Shown here: piece after piece, positions 41,778-49,073 of the stretch
How positions within the stretch are numbered: the first letter of the stretch is position 1
Layout of the letters: each line of letters starts with the position of its first letter
NCBI RefSeq assembly: GCF_004212215.1
Contig: NZ_QVFV01000005.1
Coordinates: 307,174 to 370,116, forward strand
DNA: 62,943 nucleotides
Direction of reading: 5' to 3'
From: Leptolyngbya iicbica LK
Lineage (GTDB): Bacteria; Cyanobacteriota; Cyanobacteriia; Phormidesmidales; Phormidesmidaceae
Notes under the pieces: generated by a model
What the model saw: only the letters and a program-made list of their open reading frames with translations
Told to the model about the DNA's origin: nothing
Databases searched by the model: none
Position numbers and translations under genes: made by a program

Positions 41778-42074
41778 TTAGGCCAACATGCGGAGTAGTC
41801 CTTGCTGGCCCAGCAACACTTCGCGTAATAGAGTCGTGATGCCCACCCAAACGATCGGTGAAATATCGACGCCGCCAAAGGGGGGAATGACTTTGCGCAC
41901 GGGCACCAGTAAAAATTCCGTCGGCCAAAACGCCAGGTTGAACGGGAAGCGATCGCCATCCGCTTCGGGATACCAAGTCAGGACAATCCGCACGATGAAG
42001 AGCAGCGTGTAAATTGCCAGCAGCGGGCTCAAAATCCAGTTGGCAAGGTGTTCCAGAGTCAATAGGTCAGACAT
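41778..42074 (-). CDS. YggT/Ycf19-family membrane protein
   Basis: Starting at the ATG at 42074 (MSDLLTLEHLANWIL) gives 98 residues; a longer frame back to 42125 is not needed. There are two membrane segments (about 15-30 and 75-92) around the family motif WYPEADGDRFPFNLAFWPTEFLLVPVRKVIPPFGGVDISPI. In cyanobacteria and plastids, YggT/CCB3-type proteins relate to haem attachment to cytochrome b6 or to thylakoid and nucleoid organisation. Which of these applies here cannot be told. Confidence 0.88.
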   Translation of the reverse strand: MSDLLTLEHLANWILSPLLAIYTLLFIVRIVLTWYPEADGDRFPFNLAFWPTEFLLVPVRKVIPPFGGVDISPIVWVGITTLLREVLLGQQGLLRMLA

Positions 42075-42275
42075 AAGTGGTTTGCTAGCAACACAACGCG
42101 ACAGGACGATGACGTCCCATATCAATAGGATAAAACGTCACCTGGGCAATTTTCATAAGCTTGCTCGTCAGTTGAATATTCCACTGGACAAGGCTGGCAG
42201 AAATGTCGGGAACGCATGCCCCAGTCGCAGTCGCAAATTGACTGGGTCAAAAGGCCGCTCTGGCTCATTTTCGGC

Positions 42276-43148
42276 TTACTCGATCGCGACCTCTAGGGTG
42301 TAGGTGGTGTTGCCCCGAGTGCCGCCGACAATTAATTGATAATCGCCAGTTTGGGGCAATAGCAGTACTTCGCTGGTGGCCTCTTGCACCATAATCATGC
42401 CACTGGGTGAGACCAGGTCAAAAACGGCATTGTCTTCTAGAGAATAGATGTCTAAAACAATGGTCTGTCCGCCCTGGGCACCCAGCAGATAAACGTCGCG
42501 ATCGCCTCGCACCAAGGAATTTTCCAGCGTCGTTTGGCTAGTGCCGGGGGCAAACTCAACTCGCTGGGCTGGCGGCAAATCGGCCAGCAGCGTGGCACTG
42601 TCGACGCCCCCCGGCCCAATGAAATATTGGGTTACCGCCGGATCATCGCACTCTGTGGCGAAAAAGCTATCTCCGCTACTCATCGTCAGCGTCTCGGCGG
42701 TGACCTGCCAGGTCTCGTCTACGGCTTGCAGGTCGTACTCAATCCAGGTGGAAACGGTTAAGCTGACGCGATCGCCCAGCAACTCGCCCGCGAAGTTTTG
42801 TGCATAAGAAGAGTAGTAGCCCGCTTCCTCATTGTGAATCGACACCACGCTGTCGCCATCCACTTGCCCTGACTCATCTACCGTTAGCCGCACCGCCCCG
42901 GTGATCAGGTCGTTATCGCCAAAATAGCAATATTGATCCGGCTCTAGGCTAGTCGCAGCACTTGCCATGGAGGCTTCAGATGACACATTGGCTGACGGCG
43001 TTGACTCAGCGGTGGTGGCATCGGCAGTCATTTCATTGGCCGCTTCTGAAGTTGGTGGCTGGGGAGCGGACGGTTCGACCGAGGGGCCGCTACACCCCAG
43101 CAAAAATAAGATCCCTAACCAACCGAATTGCTTACCCGTCATGATCAA
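42276..43148 (-). CDS. Lipoprotein with a pre-peptidase-like C-terminal domain
   Basis: A 290-residue protein. The lipoprotein signal ends at LLGC (residue 19) after a short hydrophobic core. Residues 20-70 are a low-complexity Ser/Thr/Ala/Glu linker. Residues about 72-180 form an exported domain with cysteines (YCYFGDND and FATECDDP). Residues about 195-290 have the PPC-like pattern (GDRDVYLLGAQGGQTIVLDIYS, then DYQLIVGGTRGNTTYTLEV). PPC domains often follow proteases or mark secreted proteins, but no protease domain is present. Function unknown. A start at the third codon (MTGKQF) is equally good. Confidence 0.65.
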   Translation of the reverse strand: MIMTGKQFGWLGILFLLGCSGPSVEPSAPQPPTSEAANEMTADATTAESTPSANVSSEASMASAATSLEPDQYCYFGDNDLITGAVRLTVDESGQVDGDSVVSIHNEEAGYYSSYAQNFAGELLGDRVSLTVSTWIEYDLQAVDETWQVTAETLTMSSGDSFFATECDDPAVTQYFIGPGGVDSATLLADLPPAQRVEFAPGTSQTTLENSLVRGDRDVYLLGAQGGQTIVLDIYSLEDNAVFDLVSPSGMIMVQEATSEVLLLPQTGDYQLIVGGTRGNTTYTLEVAIE

Positions 43149-43370
43149 GATTCAAATTCAGTGAAAATACACAGCTACCTCTAATATGCCCAGACTCGCT
43201 GCCGGGAATATCAATCCCCCGTTAGGGAAGGGCGATCGGCGGACAATCGCCCAGGCACGAGTGCATTTAACAGTTGCTCCATGAATTGTTAGAGCAAGGC
43301 CGAGCGATGGAATACCGACTTTAGAACTTTTCGCTGAGAGAATAGAAATAGTGCTGAAGGACGGGTGCTC

Positions 43371-44498
43371 ATGGATGCTGAGATTAAGGTTTTGCCGTTG
43401 CTACACATGGCATCGGGGGATATGTTGTCGCTGCAGCAATATCGCTTGGTCGGGGCGCACCCTGGCAAGGTGGTGTATCTGCAAGCCAATCTGCACGGGG
43501 CAGAAATTGCGGGGAATAGCGTCATCCATCAGCTATTGACCTATTTCCAAAAACTGGATGCGACTGCCTTGCAGGGAGAAATTCGCCTCGTTCCGGCCTG
43601 CAATCCGATTGGGGTCAATACTCGGGCCCATAACTTTGCCAGTGGTCGATTTAATCCCTATGATGGGCGCGACTGGAATCGGATTTTTTGGGATTGGGAA
43701 CAGGAGCACCAGGGTGCCCGGACATTTGCCGAGCAACATTTGGCCAGCGATCGCGCCACCATTCAACAGGCTTATCGCGAATTTATTGGTCAACACTTTA
43801 AGGCGGAGTTAGCGACCCTCGATGATCCCGCTGGGGTGCCGGTGCATCAGCGCTACCGCACCCGCTTACAACAGCAAGCGCTGGCTGCCGACCTGCTGAT
43901 CGATTTGCACAGTTCGAGCAATCAGGGGCTGGTGTACGCCTACTATTTTCGCGATCGCACAGCGTCTATTCCTTACTTTGATCTGGACTTTGCCATTTTG
44001 TTAGATCAGTTTGATGGTAATGCCTTTGACGAAGCGTTCATCAATCCCTGGCTCGCGTTAGAGCAAGCGTTTGCGGAACTCGGGCGATCGCTGCGCTTCG
44101 ATATCGAGGCTTGGACCCTGGAGTTGGGGACGGGGATGAAGAATGATCCTCAAGCGATTGCGCGGGGCGTTAACGGCATTTTGAATTACCTGCGGCAGCA
44201 GCAAGTTTTGCAAGATGGCGGCGGCATTGTGCCGCGATCGGTACCGCTGACCCGGGCGAGCCAACTCAAAAAGTATTACGCCACGGCAGGTGGCTTTGTG
44301 CAAAACCGAGTGGCGCTGGGCACTTGGGTGCAGTCGGGCGACGTGCTGTACGAACTGCTGTGTCTCAACAAAACGGGGCAGTATCCACAGGTGCTCACGG
44401 TGCAGGCCCAACAATCCGGTTTGGTCTATGACCTCTCCACCTGTGAAGGTGTCAGCGAGGGGGAATATGTGCTGGCGGTGATGGTGCCGGATGCCTGA
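43371..44498 (+). CDS. Succinylglutamate desuccinylase / aspartoacylase-family hydrolase
   Basis: The ATG at 43371 follows GAAGGA by 9 bases, giving 375 residues; a GTG two codons earlier is possible. The zinc-carboxypeptidase-like motifs are visible: QANLHGAEIAGN supplies His and Glu, and ADLLIDLHSSSNQG supplies the second zinc His. NPIGVNTRAHNFASGRFNPYDGRDWNR is the conserved substrate-site loop. The C-terminal 90 residues form the beta domain common in the family (VLQDGG onward). Family members cleave N-acyl amino acids or similar amides in the cytosol; the substrate here is unknown. Confidence 0.85.
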   Translation: MDAEIKVLPLLHMASGDMLSLQQYRLVGAHPGKVVYLQANLHGAEIAGNSVIHQLLTYFQKLDATALQGEIRLVPACNPIGVNTRAHNFASGRFNPYDGRDWNRIFWDWEQEHQGARTFAEQHLASDRATIQQAYREFIGQHFKAELATLDDPAGVPVHQRYRTRLQQQALAADLLIDLHSSSNQGLVYAYYFRDRTASIPYFDLDFAILLDQFDGNAFDEAFINPWLALEQAFAELGRSLRFDIEAWTLELGTGMKNDPQAIARGVNGILNYLRQQQVLQDGGGIVPRSVPLTRASQLKKYYATAGGFVQNRVALGTWVQSGDVLYELLCLNKTGQYPQVLTVQAQQSGLVYDLSTCEGVSEGEYVLAVMVPDA

Positions 44499-44515
44499 GG
44501 GCTGCGCTCCATCGG

Positions 44516-44788
44516 TCAGGCGCAAGAGTAGGGAGAATTAGCGAAGGCGATCGCTTTGCCATCAACGCTGAGCAAATAATCCGCGCGAATAATTGTGCCG
44601 GTTTGCAGCTTAATAAAGTCTGCGCCCCCTTGGGCATAAACATCGACGATGCGACTTTCCACCGTTTGAGTGACTCCGTCCACATCTTGATAAACGATGG
44701 GGCACCGTTGGCGTAGGGTCGCCAGGGCTTCTAATTCGTCGTGAAAGCCGCAGTCAATCAGGCGGTAGGGTTGCATAAATCGAGTCAT
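44516..44788 (-). CDS. Rof-like (Rho-binding antiterminator-type) protein
   Basis: A 90-residue small beta-barrel protein. Its pattern fits Rof/YaeO: YRLIDCGFHDELEALATLRQ at the start (compare Y.PI.C..YD.LE in Rof), a strand pair around VYQDVDGV, then IVDVYAQGGADFIKLQTG and TIIRADYLLSVDG. In enterobacteria Rof binds and inhibits the terminator factor Rho. Cyanobacteria are generally regarded as lacking Rho, so the target here must differ or the fold has been reused, for example for RNA. It is convergent with the hydrolase gene across 17 bases. A start at the fifth codon is also possible. Confidence 0.65.
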   Translation of the reverse strand: MTRFMQPYRLIDCGFHDELEALATLRQRCPIVYQDVDGVTQTVESRIVDVYAQGGADFIKLQTGTIIRADYLLSVDGKAIAFANSPYSCA

Positions 44789-45706
44789 TCAGAATCGGTG
44801 AATACCTTAATGATGCAATCTGTGGCTGAGACATTAATGAATGTCGCATGAGGGTGCTAGAAAGATGCAGCCCTACAGTCGCGCTGAATTACATGAGCAA
44901 TGATAGGGCGATCGCGGGCGCAATTACCCAAAACAGAGCCGCTTGTAAAACCAAACGTCCACGATTTTGTTCTCTCACCATAAGGCTGTGACTCCGGCTC
45001 AACATTGAGCATAAATGTTTGCTGGACTGGAAATCGATTGCAAAATACGGGGCTAGATAACGACTGTTGACCAGGCTGCCCAAGTTCAGACGGCGAGCGA
45101 TCAAGCGCAGGTAAATTTAGCAAAAATCACTGAATTGTGAAAAAACTGGCTTGAAGGAGAAAAGTTAAGATCCGCGTTTACCCTGTTTCGATCACAAGCG
45201 ATATTTTTGCCGATGACTCCAAACGCTCATTAGCTTTACAGTTCGTTCTCAATTGCAGGTAAGCAGTCACCATTAACACCGGTGCAAAGTTGATGAAAGC
45301 AGAGAGTGTCTCCTGTCTACGAAGAGTCTCAATACAGAAACGCTGACGCTTAGTTGAGTAAAGGCTTAGAAATTAGAGGCAATTGCAAAACATGATTAGC
45401 TCTAGCTCTCCTGAGAGATTGGCGAATTTTGAATCCAGGCTATTTGATAACTCAAAATCTTGAAGATTGACAAGGGGGCGAACGTTTTCTTTGGGATCAT
45501 CCTGTCGTCATAGAGAACGCTGTCGCGCTGCATATCCGTAAGCTGGCGCTTAAATCTCTTTTCCCAGAGGCGGTTAGTGAGCATGGCGAAGCCCAGGCGG
45601 GTAATGGGTTTCGCACCTCAGCCATGATTGACCTGTCGTTATGTTTACTAAGGTCTATCTACCTCACTTATTGGGTTTCGTTCGCGTGTTTCTGGGGCGT
45701 CAGAGG
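44789..45706. other. 900-base gene-poor region with weak coding-like remnants
   Basis: I see no convincing gene. Two overlapping minus frames (44857-45123 and 44889-45104, the latter with a C-terminal hydrophobic stretch) lack a signal and family resemblance. A third minus frame (45402-45584, starting MLTNRLWEKRFKRQLTDM) has protein-like composition and could be a remnant of a longer gene, because its reading extends a few codons upstream before a stop. Low certainty throughout. Confidence 0.3.
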
Positions 45707-46636
45707 CTACAACACCTCAACATTCAGAGCACCATGTTGCCGCAGCCATTGTTGTTGATCGCCGGTCAGCCCCGTGGCATCGGTGAACAGCGCCTCTTGT
45801 ACTTGAGCATTGTCGAAGATGGCGCCATCGAGTTGCGCATGTTCTAAATTGGCGCTGCGGAGGTCGGCCCCCGTGAAATTGGCCCCACTCAAGTTGGAAA
45901 ATTCCAAATTAGCTTCGAACAATGCCGCCTCTTGAAAATGGGTGTTAACCAGTACGGCATTCCAAAAATCGGCCCATTTCAAGTCACTCGATCGCAAGCT
46001 GGCCTCAGTGAGGTCAGCCGCCTGAAAACTGCTACTCGTCGCGTTCACGCTGGTGAGGTTAGCTGCCTTCAGGATGGCTGACTTTAAGTTTGCATGGTTG
46101 AGGTCGGCGGCTTGAAAGGTGCTCCCGATCAAAATGCTCTGCTGAAAACTCGCTTTGCTGAGCTGGGCCGCTGCGAAATTCGCTTCCCTGAGTTCCGCGC
46201 GATCAAATTGCGCTTCAATGAGTTTGGCCTGTTGAAACTGGGCGGCAGTGCCCTGAATATCGCGCAGGTCAGCTCGTTGTAAATCGGCTTGAGAAAAAAT
46301 GGCGCGATCGCACACCGCCCCGTAAAGCTTGGCTCCCAAAGCATGAATCTGCCGAAAATCTGCATCGGCCAATTGTGCCTGAATCAAAACTGCGCCGGTT
46401 AACTGACAGCCAATGCCGCAACTGCTCGACAGGTCAGCCAACGTCAGCGTAGCATTGGAAAAATTGGCCTGACGCAGGGACCTATGCTGAGCCTGCAAAC
46501 GCCGCAGGTAAGCCGATTTGAAATCTCCGCCATCAAGTTGGGCGTTGTTCAGTTCAATGCCACTCAACTCGGCGCTGGCCAATGATTGACCAGCATGGAT
46601 CTTGTCGATGACTTCGGCTGGGGAGAATTGCGTCAT
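45707..46636 (-). CDS. Pentapeptide-repeat protein
   Basis: A 309-residue protein made almost wholly of A(D/N)LxX-type pentapeptide repeats from about residue 25 to 290 (for example ADLSSS, ANFSNATL, ADLQRADLRD, ANLKSAILKAANL). These fold as a right-handed quadrilateral beta-helix. The N-terminal 25 residues lack repeats and the C-terminal 25 (TDATGLTGDQQQWLRQHGA) form a short cap. No signal peptide, so it is probably cytoplasmic. Pentapeptide proteins in cyanobacteria are numerous and mostly of unknown function. It lies about 100 bases downstream of the pgk terminator, same strand, as a separate transcript. Confidence 0.88.
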   Translation of the reverse strand: MTQFSPAEVIDKIHAGQSLASAELSGIELNNAQLDGGDFKSAYLRRLQAQHRSLRQANFSNATLTLADLSSSCGIGCQLTGAVLIQAQLADADFRQIHALGAKLYGAVCDRAIFSQADLQRADLRDIQGTAAQFQQAKLIEAQFDRAELREANFAAAQLSKASFQQSILIGSTFQAADLNHANLKSAILKAANLTSVNATSSSFQAADLTEASLRSSDLKWADFWNAVLVNTHFQEAALFEANLEFSNLSGANFTGADLRSANLEHAQLDGAIFDNAQVQEALFTDATGLTGDQQQWLRQHGALNVEVL

Positions 46637-46737
46637 ACCGGCTCCTGAGTGGGCGATCGCTCTGAATCGATTAACCGCCTGAATATACCAATAATCTTGT
46701 CCCGACTGACGTTGATGAGGCGAGGGAATGGCGGCAT

Positions 46738-46768
46738 AAAAAAAGAGGCGCGGTATGAGCGCGCCTCT
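46738..46768 (-). terminator. Rho-independent terminator of pgk
   Basis: On the minus strand, AGAGGCGCG (46768-46760) pairs with CGCGCCTCT (46752-46744) around a 7-base loop, directly followed by seven T residues (46744-46738). It lies 36 bases after the pgk stop. This is the clearest canonical terminator in the window. Confidence 0.85.
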
Positions 46769-46803
46769 AGGTCCAATCTCAATTTGACTGCTCAGGTCAG
46801 CAC

Positions 46804-48009
46804 TTATGCTTCATCCAGAGCCGCAATGCCAGGCAGGGTCTTGCCTTCCAGCAGTTCCAGACTGGCACCGCCGCCGGTGGAGATGTGGCTCATTTGCTCA
46901 GCCACGCCCACTTTTTCGACCGCAGCGACCGAATCGCCACCGCCGATGATGGTAGTCACGCCACTAGGGGTAAGTTCGGCTAGCGTGTGAGCGATCGCTT
47001 CCGTCCCCGCCGCAAACTTATCGAATTCGAACACGCCCATCGGGCCATTCCAGATCACCGATTTGCACTGCTTCAGCGCCTCTTGGAAGACCTTGACCGC
47101 ATCGGGGCCAATGTCCAGACCCATCCAGCCATCGGGAATAGCTTCGATGCTAACGGTTTGAGCATTAGCGTCAGGAGCAAAATTATCCGCTACAACCACA
47201 TCGGTGGGCAGCAATAGCTCCACACCTTTTTCCTTGGCTTTGGCTTCCAGGGCTTTGGCCAGTTCGAGTTTGTCTTCTTCCACCAGAGACTTGCCCACGC
47301 TCAGCCCCCGCGCCTTATAGAAGGTGAAGATCATGCCGCCGCCGATCAGCAGCTTGTCCACTTTGTCCAACAGGGTTTCGATGACACCGATTTTGCTGGA
47401 AACTTTGGAACCGCCGATGATCGCTGCCAGAGGCCGCTGGGGATTTTCGATCGCCGCCTGCAAATACTCCAGTTCTTTCTCGATGAGATAGCCGCCAACG
47501 GAAGGGCTGAGGTACTTGGTTACCCCTTCCGTCGAAGCGTGGGCACGGTGAGCGGTACCAAAGGCATCGTTCACATACACATCTGCATTTGCCGCCAACT
47601 GCTGGGCAAACTCAGGGTCGTTGGCTTCTTCACCCGCATGGAAACGGACATTTTCTAACAACGCAACTTGGCCATCTTGCAAACCATTGACGGCCGCCGC
47701 CACATCGGGTCCCACACAGTCGTCACATTTCACCACTTCTTGGCCCAGCAGCTCAGAGAGACGCTTAGCCACCGGGGTCAGCCGCATGGAATCGACCACT
47801 TTGCCCTTGGGACGACCAAAGTGGCTGGTGAGGACAACTTTTGCACCTTTGCCAGTCAAGTCTTGAATGGTGGGTAGCGCCGCGCGGATGCGGGTATCAT
47901 CAGTGATTTCACCCGCATCGTTGAGGGGCACATTAAAGTCGGCCCGGACCAGGACTCGCTTGCCCGATACATCAGCGGCGGTGAGCGTTGCTACGGTCTT
48001 CTTTGCCAC
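46804..48009 (-). CDS. pgk: Phosphoglycerate kinase
   Basis: A 401-residue enzyme. The start is GTG (48009), chosen because GGGAGG lies 9 bases upstream and the family N-terminus ([19 protein letters not shown]) begins there. Substrate-site residues are in [20 protein letters not shown] and AHRASTEG-like [10 protein letters not shown]. The nucleotide site has [11 protein letters not shown] and [11 protein letters not shown] near the end. It makes ATP from 1,3-bisphosphoglycerate in glycolysis and runs in reverse in the Calvin cycle. It is divergent from the universal stress gene, with about 190 bases between starts. Confidence 0.97.
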   Translation of the reverse strand: MAKKTVATLTAADVSGKRVLVRADFNVPLNDAGEITDDTRIRAALPTIQDLTGKGAKVVLTSHFGRPKGKVVDSMRLTPVAKRLSELLGQEVVKCDDCVGPDVAAAVNGLQDGQVALLENVRFHAGEEANDPEFAQQLAANADVYVNDAFGTAHRAHASTEGVTKYLSPSVGGYLIEKELEYLQAAIENPQRPLAAIIGGSKVSSKIGVIETLLDKVDKLLIGGGMIFTFYKARGLSVGKSLVEEDKLELAKALEAKAKEKGVELLLPTDVVVADNFAPDANAQTVSIEAIPDGWMGLDIGPDAVKVFQEALKQCKSVIWNGPMGVFEFDKFAAGTEAIAHTLAELTPSGVTTIIGGGDSVAAVEKVGVAEQMSHISTGGGASLELLEGKTLPGIAALDEA

Positions 48010-48199
48010 AGGTTTGATCCTCCCAAGTTGCGATTATTACGTTTCTGCATGGCTGTTGCCGATCAGCCCCCACCCTTGAACTACTCTAGGAATTGGGTAA
48101 GCACGTGACAGTGCAAATGCGAGCCACGATTTTGTTGTCACTGCTACAACCATGTCCGAGAATCATTCTACCGGAGTCTGTGTATTCGTCTGAGGAGCT

Positions 48200-48601
48200 A
48201 TGTTCAAGACGATTCTGTTTCCTATCGATATGAGCCCAGAGGCCCAGCAAGCGGCGCATCTGGCGATTGACTTGGTCAAGCAACACCAGAGTCAATTGGT
48301 GTTGTTGTCCGTGGTTGAAACGGGTGACAGTCCAGAGCACCCAGAGCAGGCCTCCCAGGAAGCGGTCGCCGCCCTGCTCAACCAAGCGCATTCCCTCTTT
48401 GAGCAGCAAGGCGTACAAAGCAAGACGATCGAACGAGAGGGACAACCCGCGTTCGTGATTTGTGATGTCGCTGACGAGATCGACGCTGACTTGATTGTGA
48501 TGGGCTGTCGCGGCGTCGGGTTGATCGAAGAGGTGGCGCAAGAGAGTGTGACCAATCGCGTGATCAATCTTTCGCCTTGCCCTGTATTAATCGTTCCTTA
48601 G
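48200..48601 (+). CDS. Universal stress protein (UspA family)
   Basis: A 133-residue single Usp domain. It begins MFKTILFPIDMSPEAQQAAHLAIDL and has ADLIVMGCRGVGLIEEVAQES.TNRVI, where the G-2x-G-9x ATP-loop pattern characteristic of ATP-binding Usps is present, followed by the final strand PVLIVP. Soluble and cytoplasmic, usually a dimer. It has no partner gene; pgk is divergent. Confidence 0.9.
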   Translation: MFKTILFPIDMSPEAQQAAHLAIDLVKQHQSQLVLLSVVETGDSPEHPEQASQEAVAALLNQAHSLFEQQGVQSKTIEREGQPAFVICDVADEIDADLIVMGCRGVGLIEEVAQESVTNRVINLSPCPVLIVP

Positions 48602-49073
48602 CCCCGGCTGAGAAATGACTCTTGACGATCGCAGCTTGTTGATCAATCGATAAGCTGCGTCGGTTGATCAACGATGATTGAGGACTTAGCCACTTAATTC
48701 AGAGGCAGGGGCTGTAGCGCGATCGCGCCCCCCCCACAAAGCAAGGCGTTGATCCGATGACATGGCACTCAGCTCGCAGTTCGTGATCTGGGGCGACTGC
48801 TCGTCCTGGTATCGCCAACCGCCATCCGGTTAGATTGTGCTCAATTGCCAAATCGCTTGCGGTAAGAGCATTCTGTATATTCTTTACACCTTGAACTTGT
48901 CGCCCCTCCGCGATACAACCCAGTGACCAGAAAGCACGGTCAAGATAATCGTCTGGGGGCAGGTGCGCTCTAGCTGGATGAGCGATCGCCTGACTCCAGC
49001 TGTGATGAAGCGCCATGGAGAGTCAGTGCGATTTGGCTGACTCTCCATTAACTAGCATCGGCGCACTGTCCTT
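48602..49073. other. Intergenic region with two hairpins
   Basis: An 8-bp stem (CGCAGCTT with AAGCTGCG, about 48630-48658) lies just after the stress gene and may end it, with GTTGATCAA present twice around it. The second hairpin is listed separately. A minus frame of 105 residues (48699-49016) is unsupported because its start lies inside that hairpin. Confidence 0.4.
49015..49048. terminator. Hairpin after the DUF11 surface-protein gene
   Basis: ATGGAGAGTCAG (49015-49026) pairs perfectly with CTGACTCTCCAT (49037-49048), loop 10 bases. It lies 26 bases after the stop of the minus-strand surface-protein gene. No T-run follows on that strand, so it may be a 3'-end-stabilising structure rather than a full terminator. 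Confidence 0.5.

Noticed and set aside
45402-45584. 60-residue minus-strand frame starting MLTNRLWEKRFKRQLTDM
   Set aside because: It reads like a remnant of a real protein but is short, bounded by a nearby upstream stop, and cannot be matched to a family from memory.
48699-49016. 105-residue minus-strand frame
   Set aside because: Its start codon lies inside the 12-bp hairpin after the surface-protein gene and no motif is visible.
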